Assembly (NCBI GenBank): GCA_021324815.1
Contig: JAJPIJ010000035.1
Coordinates: forward strand, 62,001 to 126,000
Source: Gammaproteobacteria bacterium
Lineage (GTDB): Bacteria; Pseudomonadota; Gammaproteobacteria; JAJPIJ01
Direction of reading: 5' to 3'
DNA length: 64,000 bases
Shown piece by piece: positions 11,020 to 20,910 of the stretch (positions within the stretch are counted from its first letter, which is position 1; each line of letters opens with the position of its first letter). Position numbers and translations under genes: made by a program. Below the pieces are notes generated by a model that worked only from the letters and a program-made list of their open reading frames with translations, did not search any database and was not told where the DNA came from.

Positions 11020-11793
11020 TCACAGTCCGGCGCGGGCCAAAGCCCAGACCTCGAGGTAATCCGCGCCGGCGCGCCGCAAAGCCTTCGCCAGCGAGTTCAC
11101 CGTCTCCCCCGAGGTCACCACGTCATCCACGATCGCCAGCCGCAGGCCGGCGGCGGCGGGGCTGGCGGTGAACGCGCCGCGCATGTTCTTCGCGCGCGCA
11201 GCGGCGGGCAGCCGCGCCTGTGATTCCGTGGGCCGCGTGCGCGCGCACAAATCATGACGCACGGGGGTGCCCAGCCGCGCGGAAACCATCCCGGCGAGTT
11301 CCGCCGCCTGGTTGTAGCCGCGCTCGCGCAGGCGGGTGACGTGAAGCGGGACGGGCACCAGCGCGTCGATGCGCCGCGGCCGCGCCTCCGGTTCGCGGAT
11401 CAGAAACGCCGCCAGCCGCCCGCCGAGGACGCCGCCCAGCTCCAGCGCCTGGTGGAATTTATACCGGCGGATCATGGCGTCGACGGGGAAGCGGTAGAGA
11501 TACGGCACCCGGCAGCGATCGAACGCCGGCGCCCTGCGCGTGCAGCGCGCGCAGGACTCCGCGGCGACCGGCAGGGGGATCGCGCAGCGCGCACAGGCGT
11601 TTTCAATCCGCGGCAGATCGAGCTCGCAGCCCGGGCACAGATCCGCGGCGTCGTGAAGCCGCGCCCCGCACAAGCCGCAGGCCGCGGGTGCGGCCCGGGA
11701 TACCGTCAACTTTGGATGGATGTAAAACTTGACAGCCCCCACGGCCATGCCGATGATGCCCGCACTCTTATGCAATGGATCCCCGCGTGCCAT
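11020..11793 (-). CDS. comF: ComF family phosphoribosyltransferase-like protein
   Basis: CxxC pairs ([22 protein letters not shown]) and PRTase motif [27 protein letters not shown]-terminus ambiguous (ATG 11793, the internal MAVGAV, or later). Confidence 0.85.
   Translation of the reverse strand: MARGDPLHKSAGIIGMAVGAVKFYIHPKLTVSRAAPAACGLCGARLHDAADLCPGCELDLPRIENACARCAIPLPVAAESCARCTRRAPAFDRCRVPYLYRFPVDAMIRRYKFHQALELGGVLGGRLAAFLIREPEARPRRIDALVPVPLHVTRLRERGYNQAAELAGMVSARLGTPVRHDLCARTRPTESQARLPAAARAKNMRGAFTASPAAAGLRLAIVDDVVTSGETVNSLAKALRRAGADYLEVWALARAGL
11705..11733. promoter_or_regulatory. Inverted repeat GTCAACTTTggatggatgtaAAACTTGAC, candidate BirA operator
   Basis: Two near-symmetric arms (8 of 9 pairs); GTMAA...TTKAC ends 29 nt apart as in the recalled BirA consensus TTGTAAACC-N15-GGTTTACAA. 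Confidence 0.5.
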
Positions 11794-12787
11794 GAATCCC
11801 TCCCAAGCCCCGCCGCCGTCAGCCGTCCGTGCCGGTGATTCTGGATTGCGCCACGACTGGACGCAAGCCGAGGTCGAGGCGCTGTTCGCCCTGCCGTTCA
11901 ACGATCTGATCCATCGCGCGCAGTCCGTGCACCGCCGCCACTTTGACGCCAACCGCGTGCAGCTCAGCACGCTCATGAACATCAAGAGCGGCGGCTGTCC
12001 GGAGGATTGCGCCTACTGCCCGCAGAGCGCGCGTTACCGGACGGGGGTCGGGGCCGGGCCGCTGGCGGACGCGGCGGAGGTGCTCGCCGCCGCGCGCGAC
12101 GCCCGCGACGCCGGCGCCACGCGCTTCTGCATGGGCGCGGCCTGGCGCTCACCGAAGGATCGCGACCTCGATGCGGTGATTGAAATGGTGCGCGGTGTCA
12201 GGGCACTGGGACTGGAGACCTGTCTCACGCTGGGCATGCTGACCGCCGCGCAGGCGCGGCGGTTGAAGGACGCCGGCCTCGATTACTACAACCACAATCT
12301 GGACACCTCCGAGGCCTACTACCCCGAGATCATCACCACCCGCGGGTTCGCCGATCGCCTGCAAACCCTGCGACACGTGCGCGACGCCGGAATGCGCGTG
12401 TGCTGCGGCGGCATCATCGGCATGGGCGAGGCCGTCGCTGATCGCGCCGCCATGCTGCAGACGCTGGCCAGCCTGCCGGAACATCCCGAAAGCGTGCCGA
12501 TCAACCTGCTGGTTAGGGTGGAGGGCACCCCGCTGGCGTCGGCGGAGGATGTCGATCCGATCGATCTGGTCCGCACCATTGCCGTGGCGCGCATCCTGAT
12601 GCCGGCCTCGGTCGTGCGCCTGTCCGCGGGCCGGCGGGAGCTGAGCGATGCGGAGCAGGCGTTGTGTTTTCTGGCCGGCGCCAATTCGATCTTTTACGGC
12701 GAGAAGCTGCTGACCACCGCCAATCCCGAGATTGAGCGCGATCGCCGGCTGTTCGACAAGCTGGGACTGCATGCCGCGCCGCTGTGA
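11792..12787 (+). CDS. bioB: Biotin synthase
   Basis: Radical [15 protein letters not shown] motif and BioB body; first gene of bioBFHCD. Confidence 0.97.
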   Translation: MNPSQAPPPSAVRAGDSGLRHDWTQAEVEALFALPFNDLIHRAQSVHRRHFDANRVQLSTLMNIKSGGCPEDCAYCPQSARYRTGVGAGPLADAAEVLAAARDARDAGATRFCMGAAWRSPKDRDLDAVIEMVRGVRALGLETCLTLGMLTAAQARRLKDAGLDYYNHNLDTSEAYYPEIITTRGFADRLQTLRHVRDAGMRVCCGGIIGMGEAVADRAAMLQTLASLPEHPESVPINLLVRVEGTPLASAEDVDPIDLVRTIAVARILMPASVVRLSAGRRELSDAEQALCFLAGANSIFYGEKLLTTANPEIERDRRLFDKLGLHAAPL

Positions 12788-13977
12788 GTATGGCACCGGA
12801 GGGACTGACGCCGCGGTTGCGGGAATTGCTGTCGGCGCAGCGTGACGCCGGCCTGTTTCGGCGGCGGCGCCGCCGCGCCGGCACGGTGCAGCAGCCGCGG
12901 CTGGCGGGGCGGGATCAACCCGTGATCAATTTCGCCAGCAACGATTACCTGGGCCTGTCGGCGGACGCACGCATCGCACAGGCCATGAGTGACGCGCTGC
13001 GCGACTACGGCGCCGGCGCCGGCGCCGCCGAACTGGTCAGCGGCCACACCGAGGCTCATGCCGCCCTCGAGCGTGAACTGGCCGAATTCTGCGGCACCGG
13101 GCGGGCGCTCCTGTTCTCCACCGGCTACATGGCGAATCTGGGCGTGATTGCCACGCTGGCGGGACTTGACGGCCGCGGCGCCGTGGTCGCGCAGGATCGC
13201 CTCAATCACGCCTCGCTCATCGACGGGGCGGTGCTGGCGCGGGCGCGGTTGATCCGCTACCGCCACGCCGATGCGGATGATTTGCGGCGGCGCTTGCAGG
13301 CGCTGCCGCGGCCGCCGGCGCTGGTGGCGACCGACGGCGTGTTCAGCATGGACGGCGACATCGCGCCGCTGCCGGCGTTGAGCGCAATCTGCAAAGAAGC
13401 GGGGGTGCCGCTGATGATCGACGACGCCCACGGCCTCGGCGTCCTCGGCGACACCGGCCGCGGCACGCTGGAGCATTATCACCTTGATCCCGGCGATGTG
13501 GCGGCGCGGGTCGGCACCTTCGGCAAGGCGCTGGGCCTGTTCGGCGCCTTCGTCGCCGGCGGCGAGGCATTGATCGAAACGCTGATCCAGCGCGCCCGCA
13601 GTTACCTCTACACCACCGCCCTGCCGCCGGCGCTGGTATGCGGCGTGCGCGAGAGCCTGCGCATCTTGCGCGAGGAACCGCAGCATCGCCGGCGTTTGCA
13701 CGGCAACATCCGCCACTTTCACCAGCAAGCGGTGAACCGCCATCTGTCCTTCGCGATGACAGCCACGCCGATCCAGCCGCTGATCATCGGTGACGCGCGG
13801 AAGACAGCGGCATTGAGCGATGCTTTGCTTGCGCGCGGCTACTGGGTGCCGGCGATCCGCCCGCCGACGGTGCCCGAGGGCAGCGCCCGCCTGCGCGTGT
13901 CGCTCACCGCCGCGCACTCGGCCGCGGCGATCGATGCATTGCTCGACACGCTCGCGGAACTGCTGGAACGCACATGA
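12784..13977 (+). CDS. bioF: 8-amino-7-oxononanoate synthase
   Basis: [16 protein letters not shown]...[15 protein letters not shown]...[19 protein letters not shown] start overlapping the bioB stop. Confidence 0.96.
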   Translation: MSMAPEGLTPRLRELLSAQRDAGLFRRRRRRAGTVQQPRLAGRDQPVINFASNDYLGLSADARIAQAMSDALRDYGAGAGAAELVSGHTEAHAALERELAEFCGTGRALLFSTGYMANLGVIATLAGLDGRGAVVAQDRLNHASLIDGAVLARARLIRYRHADADDLRRRLQALPRPPALVATDGVFSMDGDIAPLPALSAICKEAGVPLMIDDAHGLGVLGDTGRGTLEHYHLDPGDVAARVGTFGKALGLFGAFVAGGEALIETLIQRARSYLYTTALPPALVCGVRESLRILREEPQHRRRLHGNIRHFHQQAVNRHLSFAMTATPIQPLIIGDARKTAALSDALLARGYWVPAIRPPTVPEGSARLRVSLTAAHSAAAIDALLDTLAELLERT

Positions 13978-14729
13978 CCGGGCCCATCCGAAAGCGGCTG
14001 AAAATGATCCTGCTGCCGGGCTGGGCCTGCACCGCGCGGGTCTGGGCGGACGTGCTGCCGCGGCTCGAAGAGTTCGCCGTGCCGGAGCCCATGGATTTGC
14101 CCGTGGTGACGACGGGCAAGGCCGACGCCACGCTCCCGCACCTGGCCGGACAACTGCTGATGGCCGCGCCGCACGACGCCCTCTGGATCGGCTGGTCGTT
14201 GGGCGGACTCGTCGCCGCGCAGGCCGCATTCATGGCGCCGCGGCGGATCAGGGCGCTGGTGCTGGTGGCCTGCACGCCGAAATTCACCCGCGGGCCGGAC
14301 TGGCCCTGCGCCACGGCGCCGGACTTGTTCGCGGGGTTTCAGCGCGCGCTGGCGAAGGATCGGGCGGGGGCCCTGCGGCGGTTTGCGGCGCTGTGCGCCC
14401 ATGACGGCAGCCGCGCCGATGTATCCATCACCCGCGGTCTCACGCAGGCCTTGCAGTCCTCTCGTGAATCAAACGGCGCGAATCTGGAGGCGGGGCTGAA
14501 GATTCTCGAACACACCGATCTGCGCCTGAATTTCCGCGCGCTCTCCTGCCCGTTGTTGTGCATTTTGGGCGGGGGCGACATGCTGGTGCCCATCGACGTC
14601 GCGGGTGCCATCGCGGCTCTGAACCCGCGCATCAGGGTCACCCGCATTGCGGACGCGGGACATGCGCCGTTCATGAGCCATCCGGCCGGATTCGCCGCTG
14701 TGGTGAGGGAATTCTGCGATGGACTTTGA
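13974..14729 (+). CDS. bioH: Pimeloyl-[acp] methyl ester esterase
   Basis: LLPGWACTARVW and GWSLGG nucleophile elbow; position between bioF and bioC. Confidence 0.92.
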   Translation: MTGPIRKRLKMILLPGWACTARVWADVLPRLEEFAVPEPMDLPVVTTGKADATLPHLAGQLLMAAPHDALWIGWSLGGLVAAQAAFMAPRRIRALVLVACTPKFTRGPDWPCATAPDLFAGFQRALAKDRAGALRRFAALCAHDGSRADVSITRGLTQALQSSRESNGANLEAGLKILEHTDLRLNFRALSCPLLCILGGGDMLVPIDVAGAIAALNPRIRVTRIADAGHAPFMSHPAGFAAVVREFCDGL

Positions 14730-15600
14730 CCCGTATTTTCTGGATCGGCGCCAGGTGGCGCGCGCCTTCAACCGGGCGGCGGGGACGTACGCCGCCAACG
14801 CGGCGTTTCAGGACGAGATCGCCGCACGGCTGGATGAAAGGCTGGAATTGGTGCGCCTCGCGCCGCGGCGGATCCTCGAGGCGGGCGCCGGCTGCGGCAA
14901 TGGCGTCAACTTGTTGCGACGGCGCTACCCGCGGGCCGAAATCTACGCGCTGGATCTGGCCGTGGAGATGTTGCGCGCGGCGCGCCGACACCCGGGTGGA
15001 GGCGGCGGCGTTCCTGGCGTTTGCGCCGACGCCGGCAAATTGCCCATCGCCGGCCGCAGCGTGGATTTGATCTTCAGCAATCTGACATTGCAATGGTGCA
15101 ACGACCTGGAGGCCGTGTTCCGCGAATTCCAGCGCGTGCTCGAGGTCGGGGGCCTGCTGATGTTCACGACCCTGGGCCCGGACACGCTGAAGGAACTGCG
15201 CGCAAGCTGGGCGGCGGTCGATGACGGCGTGCACGTCAACGCCTTCGTCGACATGCACGACGTCGGCGACGCCATGATCCGCGCCGGTTTCTCCGGTCCG
15301 GTGCTGGACAGGGAGGACGTGACGCTGACCTACGCCGGCGTGCCGGCGCTGATGCGAGAACTCAAGCTCCTCGGCGCCCATAATGTCGCCGCCGGCCGCG
15401 CCCACGGATTGTCCTCGCGGCACCGCCTGCAACAAATGATGGCGGCTTACGAGCGCTTCCGCCGGGCCGACGGCCGCATTCCCGCGACGCAGGAGGTCAT
15501 CTACGGTCACGGCTGGGTGCCGCCGGCCGGCGCGCGGCCGCAGGACGGCAGCACGGTCGCGACTTTTCCGCTGTCGGAACTGCGGCGCCGCGCGACATGA
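14719..15600 (+). CDS. bioC: Malonyl-[acp] O-methyltransferase
   Basis: RRQVARAFNRAAGTYAANAAFQDEIAARL and SAM-binding ILEAGAGCGNG; bio operon context. Confidence 0.95.
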   Translation: MDFDPYFLDRRQVARAFNRAAGTYAANAAFQDEIAARLDERLELVRLAPRRILEAGAGCGNGVNLLRRRYPRAEIYALDLAVEMLRAARRHPGGGGGVPGVCADAGKLPIAGRSVDLIFSNLTLQWCNDLEAVFREFQRVLEVGGLLMFTTLGPDTLKELRASWAAVDDGVHVNAFVDMHDVGDAMIRAGFSGPVLDREDVTLTYAGVPALMRELKLLGAHNVAAGRAHGLSSRHRLQQMMAAYERFRRADGRIPATQEVIYGHGWVPPAGARPQDGSTVATFPLSELRRRAT

Positions 15601-16259
15601 CCGCCCGCCGCCTGTTCATCACCGGCACCGACACCGGCGTGGGCAAGACGCGCGTGGCGGTTGCCCTGTTACAGCAGTTGTCGGCGGCGGGTTTGCGGGC
15701 CGCGGGCATGAAGCCCGTGGCCACCGGCGGCGAATCCACGCCGGCGGGTTTGCGCAATGCCGACGCCCTCTCGCTGCAACAGCATTCACATGGCCGGCCG
15801 GCGTATGAATTGATCAACCCCTGTCTCTACGCACCGCCGATCGCGCCGCACATCGCCGCCCATCGGGCGGGCGCGCCCATCGACATGGGGCGCATCATTT
15901 CCGCCTACCGGCAACTGGCGGGCGCCGCCGATTGGGTGATTGTGGAGGGCGCCGGCGGCTGGCGCGTGCCGCTGAACGAACGGCAGGATATGGCGGCGAT
16001 CGCGCGCGCGCTGGAACTTCCCGTCGTGCTGGTCGTGGGCTTGCGGCTGGGCTGCATCAATCACGCGCTCTTGACCGCCGAGGCCATCGCGCGCGACGGC
16101 CTGCCGCTCGCCGGCTGGGTCGCCAATCAGATCGATCCCGCCTACGACACGGCGGAGGAAACCACCGCCTGCCTCGCGCACAGGCTCCCCGCCCCCCTGT
16201 TATCCCAATGCGGCTGGCGGCAGCCCTGCGCCCTGTCCCTGGACGCCGTGGCGGCCTGA
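15597..16259 (+). CDS. bioD: Dethiobiotin synthetase
   Basis: LFITGTDTGVGKTRVAVALLQ P-loop and VEGAGGWRVPLNE. Confidence 0.96.
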   Translation: MTARRLFITGTDTGVGKTRVAVALLQQLSAAGLRAAGMKPVATGGESTPAGLRNADALSLQQHSHGRPAYELINPCLYAPPIAPHIAAHRAGAPIDMGRIISAYRQLAGAADWVIVEGAGGWRVPLNERQDMAAIARALELPVVLVVGLRLGCINHALLTAEAIARDGLPLAGWVANQIDPAYDTAEETTACLAHRLPAPLLSQCGWRQPCALSLDAVAA

Positions 16260-16312
16260 ACAGCCGCATGGAATCCGGTCACGACCCGCCTTCGGGCGGA
16301 GGCTTGAAAGGG

Positions 16313-16341
16313 TTGGCGGCCACCGTGGCCTCGTGTACAAT
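16313..16341 (+). promoter_or_regulatory. Candidate sigma-70 promoter for rpmB-rpmG
   Basis: TTGGCG - 17 nt - TACAAT upstream of rpmB. Confidence 0.55.
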
Positions 16342-16382
16342 CGCGCACCCTTGAACAGGGCCTGATATTCGAGGAATCAACC

Positions 16383-16619
16383 ATGTCCCGCGTCTGCCAA
16401 GTGACCGGCAAACGGCCGCAATCCGGCAACAACGTCTCGCACGCCAACAACAAAACCCGGCGCCGTTTCCTGCCCAATCTGCACACCCATCGTTTCTGGG
16501 TGGAGGGTGAAAACCGCTGGGTCAGCCTGCGCGTGAGCTCGCACGGCCTGCGCATCATCGACAAGGTCGGCATCGAAAACGTGCTCAAGGATCTGCGCGC
16601 CCGCGGCGAGAAGGTCTGA
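16383..16619 (+). CDS. rpmB: 50S ribosomal protein L28
   Basis: [39 protein letters not shown]. Confidence 0.98.
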   Translation: MSRVCQVTGKRPQSGNNVSHANNKTRRRFLPNLHTHRFWVEGENRWVSLRVSSHGLRIIDKVGIENVLKDLRARGEKV

Positions 16620-16632
16620 CGGAGCCACCCCC

Positions 16633-16788
16633 ATGCGCGAGAAGATCAAACTGGTTTCCACCGCCGACACCGGCCACTACTACACCACCATGAAGAACAA
16701 GCGCAACGACCCGGAAAAGCTCGAAATGGTGAAATACGACCCGGTCATCCGCAAACGGGTCCCCTACAAGGAAGGCAAAATCAAATAA
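16633..16788 (+). CDS. rpmG: 50S ribosomal protein L33
   Basis: 51 aa [51 protein letters not shown] (too short for the supplied ORF track). Confidence 0.97.
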   Translation: MREKIKLVSTADTGHYYTTMKNKRNDPEKLEMVKYDPVIRKRVPYKEGKIK

Positions 16789-16822
16789 CGTCGAACCGGC
16801 GCCACCGGATGTGCCTCAATTC

Positions 16823-16850
16823 AAAAAGCCCGCGTCCGCGGGTTTTTTGT
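16823..16850 (+). terminator. Rho-independent terminator after rpmG
   Basis: AAAAAGCCCGCG-TC-CGCGGGTTTTTT stem followed by a T run. Confidence 0.85.
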
Positions 16851-16924
16851 TTTGCAGCGCCGGCCATGAAACTTTTTGCGTCTCCTCACCTTCAAACGGC
16901 TGTGGAATAATACCCCCTGCCTTT

Positions 16925-17860
16925 ATGGACGATATCCTGATCGCCGCGGAAAATCTGTGCCGGGATTACGGCGCGCTGCGCGCCATCGATCAGGTCAGCC
17001 TGACGCTGAAACGCGGCGAGGTGCTGGGCTTCCTGGGGCCGAACGGCGCCGGCAAGACCACCACCATGCGCATCCTGAGCGGCGCGCTCGCCCCCACCGC
17101 CGGCCGCGTCCGCATCGCCGGCCACGATTTACTGGAGTCACCGCGCGCCGCCAAGATCCGCATCGGCTACCTGCCGGAACATCCGCCGCTGTACCGCGAA
17201 CTCACCGTCGATGAATATTTGTACCATTGCGCGCGGCTGCGGCGCATGAAAAACGGCGCCGCGCGCGCGGCGGTCAAGCGCGTCAAGGCGCGTTGTGGTC
17301 TCAACGATGCCGGCCACCGGCTGCTCGGCAACCTGTCCAAGGGCTACCAGCAGCGCGCCGGCATCGCCCAGGCCATCATTCACTCCCCGGCGGTGGTCAT
17401 CCTCGATGAGCCGACGGTGGGCCTCGATCCGATCCAGATCCGCGAGATCCGCGCGCTCATCCGCGAGCTGCGCGCCGATCACGGCGTGATCCTGTCCACG
17501 CACATCCTGCCGGAGGTGCAGACGGTGTGCGACCGTGTGCTCATCATCCACGCGGGCCGCATCGTGCTCAATTCCGCCATCGACCAGCTGGCGGCGGACA
17601 CCGGCTGGCGGGTGGGATTCGCCCGGCCGCCGTCCATCGAGCGGCTGAAAGGAGTGCCGAAGATGCGGAATATCCAGGCGGTGGACGGCTCGCATTTCCG
17701 CTTTGAAGCGGGCGAGGACGGCGTCGAGGAATTGCTGCGCGCGGCGCTGGCCGAGAACTGGGGGCTGACCGAGCTCACCCGCCAGTCACGCACGCTGGAG
17801 GAGATCTTCGTGCAACTGACGCACGGCGAACAGCCGGCGGCGGGGGGGGCGCCGTCATGA
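16925..17860 (+). CDS. ABC transporter ATP-binding protein (Gld/Nos-type export module)
   Basis: Walker A GPNGAGKTTTM, signature LSKGYQQRAGIAQA, Walker B VVILDEPTVGLDP. Confidence 0.92.
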   Translation: MDDILIAAENLCRDYGALRAIDQVSLTLKRGEVLGFLGPNGAGKTTTMRILSGALAPTAGRVRIAGHDLLESPRAAKIRIGYLPEHPPLYRELTVDEYLYHCARLRRMKNGAARAAVKRVKARCGLNDAGHRLLGNLSKGYQQRAGIAQAIIHSPAVVILDEPTVGLDPIQIREIRALIRELRADHGVILSTHILPEVQTVCDRVLIIHAGRIVLNSAIDQLAADTGWRVGFARPPSIERLKGVPKMRNIQAVDGSHFRFEAGEDGVEELLRAALAENWGLTELTRQSRTLEEIFVQLTHGEQPAAGGAPS

Positions 17861-18615
17861 TTCGCGTGATCGCGGCGCGCGAGTTGAGAAGCCTGTTCCT
17901 GTCGCCGCTGGCCTGGGCGGTGCTGGCGGTGTCGCAATTCCTGTTTGCCTACATGTTCCTGACCCAGCTCGAGGTCTACGCCCGCAACCAGGCCCGGCTG
18001 GCCGGCCTGGAATCGGCGCCGGGCGTGACCGAGCTCGTGGCCGCGCCGCTCTACTCCAGCGCCGGCGTGGTGCTGCTCCTGATCGCGCCGCTGCTCACCA
18101 TGCGGCTCATCGCCGAGGAACGGCGCAGCGACACCCTGACCCTGCTGCTCTCCGCCCCCGTCACCGCCACCGAGATTGTGCTGGGCAAATTCGCCGGCCT
18201 CATGGGCTTCTTCGTGCTCATGATCGTCCTGCTGACGCTGATGCCGCTGTCGCTGTCCCTCGGCACCTCGCTTGATCTCGGCCAGCTGGCCGCCTGCGTG
18301 CTGGCGCTGCTGATGCTGCTCTCCGCGTTCTGCGCGCTGGGCCTGTTCATCTCCGCGCTGACGGCGCACCCGATGGTGGCCGGCATCAGCACGTTCGGCG
18401 CGCTGTTGCTGCTGTGGATCATCGACTGGGCCTCGGCCACCGGCTCGACGGACAAGACCAGCGCCCTGTTCGGCTACCTGTCCCTCGATCACCACTACCA
18501 GCCGCTTCTCTCGGGCGTGTTTTCCTCGACCGACGCCGGTTACTTCATCTTGTTCACCGCGATGTTCCTCGCGCTCGCCGTCTGGCGCGTGGACGCCGAT
18601 CGGTTGCAGGCCTGA
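17857..18615 (+). CDS. ABC transporter permease (ABC-2 type)
   Basis: 252 aa multi-TM protein, ATGA overlap with the ATPase gene. Confidence 0.88.
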   Translation: MIRVIAARELRSLFLSPLAWAVLAVSQFLFAYMFLTQLEVYARNQARLAGLESAPGVTELVAAPLYSSAGVVLLLIAPLLTMRLIAEERRSDTLTLLLSAPVTATEIVLGKFAGLMGFFVLMIVLLTLMPLSLSLGTSLDLGQLAACVLALLMLLSAFCALGLFISALTAHPMVAGISTFGALLLLWIIDWASATGSTDKTSALFGYLSLDHHYQPLLSGVFSSTDAGYFILFTAMFLALAVWRVDADRLQA

Positions 18616-18618
18616 TCC

Positions 18619-19980
18619 ATGCGCATCAACCCCAAGCTGCGCCGCTGGCTCCGCCTGCAAGGCTACCTGAGCGTCGTGCTGATCGTCGCCATTACCGGCC
18701 TGCTGGCTTACCTGAGCACTCGCTACGAGAAATCCTACGACTGGACGGCGGCGCAGCGGCATACGCTGTCGGCGACCAGCCGGGAGGTGCTGGCTAAAAT
18801 GCGTGGTCCGGTCAGCATCACCGCCTTCGCGCGCGAGAGCACGCCCGAGGACAAATCGCTGCGCGAGTGGATCACGCGTTTCGTGAAGCGCTACCAGGCC
18901 GCCAAGCATGACATCACGCTGGAATTCGTCGACCCCGACAAGTCGCCGGATCGCGTGCGCGAGGCCGGTGTGCGGCTCAACGGCGAGCTGGTGGTGCGAT
19001 TCAACAACCGCGACCTGCACGTCGACAACCTGACCGAGCAGAATCTCACCAACGCCCTCCAAAACCTGGCGCGCAACGCCGAGCGCTGGATCGTGTTCCT
19101 CAAGGGTCACGGTGAGCGCGATCCGCAGGGCAAGGCCAATTCTGACCTCGGCCTGTTCGGCGAGCAGCTCGGCAACCGCGGCTTCAAGGTGCAGTCGCTG
19201 GAACTGGCGCAGAGCGGCGCCATTCCCGACAACACCTCGGTGCTGGTCCTGACCACGCCGCAGGTCGACCCGCTGCCCGCCGAGATCAAGGCGGTGCAGG
19301 ACTACGTCAGCAAGGGCGGCTCGCTCCTGCTCATGACCGACCCCGGCCCGCAGCACGGGCTCGAGCCGCTGCTGCAACAACTGGGCGTCTCGCTGAAACC
19401 CGGCACCATCGTCGACCCCACCACGCAACGCCTCGGCATCGAGCACCCAGCGATGGCGCTGGTCGCCTATTATCCAACGCACCCGGCCACCGAGGGGTTC
19501 AATCTGCTCACGGTATTCCCCTTCGCCGCCGGGCTCGAGGTCAAGGCGCCTGCGGGTTGGGAAAGTGCGCCGCTCCTGACCACCTCAAAGGCGGCCTGGA
19601 GCGAAACCGGCCCGCTGGAAGGCGAGGTTTCCTTTGACAAGGACAAGGACGTCGCCGGCCCGCTCGACATCGGCGTGGCGCTGACGCACAAGGACGAGAA
19701 AACCAACAAGGAGCAGCGCGTGATCGTCACCGGCGACGGCGACTTTCTGGCCAACAGCTATCTCGGCAACAGCGGCAATCTCGATCTCGGCCTGCGGTTC
19801 TTCACCTGGCTTTCCCACGATGACGCGCTCATCACCATCCCCGCCCGCACCGCGCCGGATCAGACCCTGAGTCTGTCACGCACGGCCACGATCATCATCG
19901 GCTTTGGCTTCCTGGTGGCGCTGCCACTGGCGCTGCTCGGCAGCGGCGCCGTGATCTGGTTCCGGCGGCGGCGCCGCTAA
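18619..19980 (+). CDS. GldG-like ABC-type auxiliary component
   Basis: 453 aa with TM helices at both ends and GldG-type extracytoplasmic domain (VLVLTTPQVDPLPAEIKAVQDYVSKGGSLLLMTDPG). Confidence 0.85.
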   Translation: MRINPKLRRWLRLQGYLSVVLIVAITGLLAYLSTRYEKSYDWTAAQRHTLSATSREVLAKMRGPVSITAFARESTPEDKSLREWITRFVKRYQAAKHDITLEFVDPDKSPDRVREAGVRLNGELVVRFNNRDLHVDNLTEQNLTNALQNLARNAERWIVFLKGHGERDPQGKANSDLGLFGEQLGNRGFKVQSLELAQSGAIPDNTSVLVLTTPQVDPLPAEIKAVQDYVSKGGSLLLMTDPGPQHGLEPLLQQLGVSLKPGTIVDPTTQRLGIEHPAMALVAYYPTHPATEGFNLLTVFPFAAGLEVKAPAGWESAPLLTTSKAAWSETGPLEGEVSFDKDKDVAGPLDIGVALTHKDEKTNKEQRVIVTGDGDFLANSYLGNSGNLDLGLRFFTWLSHDDALITIPARTAPDQTLSLSRTATIIIGFGFLVALPLALLGSGAVIWFRRRRR

Positions 19981-19986
19981 GACGCG

Positions 19987-20910
19987 ATGACCACGGGATT
20001 CAAGCTCAACCTGCTGCTGATCGCGGTGGTGGCGGTGCTGGCGGCGGTGGTCTATTTCGAACCCGGCAGGGAAAAGCCGCCGGTGCCCGCCAGGCTCACC
20101 ACCCTAACCGCGGCGCAGGTCACGCGCATCGCCATCACCCGCCCTGATCAACCCGACATCAAGCTCGTCAAAAAGGGCGCGCAGTGGCTCATGGAAACAC
20201 CCTACGCCACCACGGCGGATGAGGTGCGCATCGGCTTCCTGCTCGATTTTCTCGAAGCCAAGAGCGGCTCCAGCTTCCCGGTGGTGAAGGCGGATCTGCC
20301 GAAGTACGCGCTGGACAAGCCGCGCGCCGTGTTGACCCTGAACAATGAAGTCTTTGAGTTCGGCGACAGCAATCCCATGACCATGCAGCGCTATGTCCGC
20401 CACGGCGACGCCATCTACATGCTGTTCGACACGGCTTATCAATATCTGATTGCAGAGCCGGGCACCTATGTGAATCCGCAATTGATCGATGCCGGCGCCA
20501 AGATCGAAAGCATCAGCGTGCCGAGCCTGAGCGTCGAACAGCATGACGGCAAGCTCACCGCAACGCCCCCGGCGGCCTCCTCCGATCAACTGGCCCGCTT
20601 CGTCGAGGAATGGCGGCAGGCGCGTGCCCTCGCCGTGCGCAATCTGGACAAGACCCAGCAGGACGACATGGCCAAGGCCACCGACAAGCTCGAAGTCACA
20701 TGGACGCCCGACGGCAAACGCTCATGGGTGATCCTTACGCGCGATCCGGACTGGGTGCTGGCGCGCACCGACCTGCCGCTGGCCTACATGCTCTCCGCCG
20801 ACACCGCCAAAAAGCTGATGAGCCTCGGCGCCGCCGAATCCGCAACAAAACAACAACCTCCCGCCAGCACACCGGCCGCGGCAAGTCCGGCAGCGCCGGA
20901 CAAACACTGA
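19987..20910 (+). CDS. DUF4340-like protein
   Basis: N-terminal TM, periplasmic beta-rich domain, position after gldG-like gene as is typical for DUF4340. Confidence 0.75.
   Translation: MTTGFKLNLLLIAVVAVLAAVVYFEPGREKPPVPARLTTLTAAQVTRIAITRPDQPDIKLVKKGAQWLMETPYATTADEVRIGFLLDFLEAKSGSSFPVVKADLPKYALDKPRAVLTLNNEVFEFGDSNPMTMQRYVRHGDAIYMLFDTAYQYLIAEPGTYVNPQLIDAGAKIESISVPSLSVEQHDGKLTATPPAASSDQLARFVEEWRQARALAVRNLDKTQQDDMAKATDKLEVTWTPDGKRSWVILTRDPDWVLARTDLPLAYMLSADTAKKLMSLGAAESATKQQPPASTPAAASPAAPDKH

Noticed and set aside
13008-13032. GGCGCCGGCGCCGGCGCC repeat in bioF
   Set aside because: Encodes a normal Ala/Gly stretch in BioF; no sign of a tandem-repeat locus.
16286-16301. CCGCC-TTCG-GGCGG hairpin upstream of rpmB as terminator of the bio operon
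   Set aside because: No T tract follows; may be a weak hairpin only.
17479-19482. 667-aa minus-strand ORF opposite the ABC permease and GldG-like genes
   Set aside because: Antisense shadow ORF, compositionally biased, overlaps supported genes.
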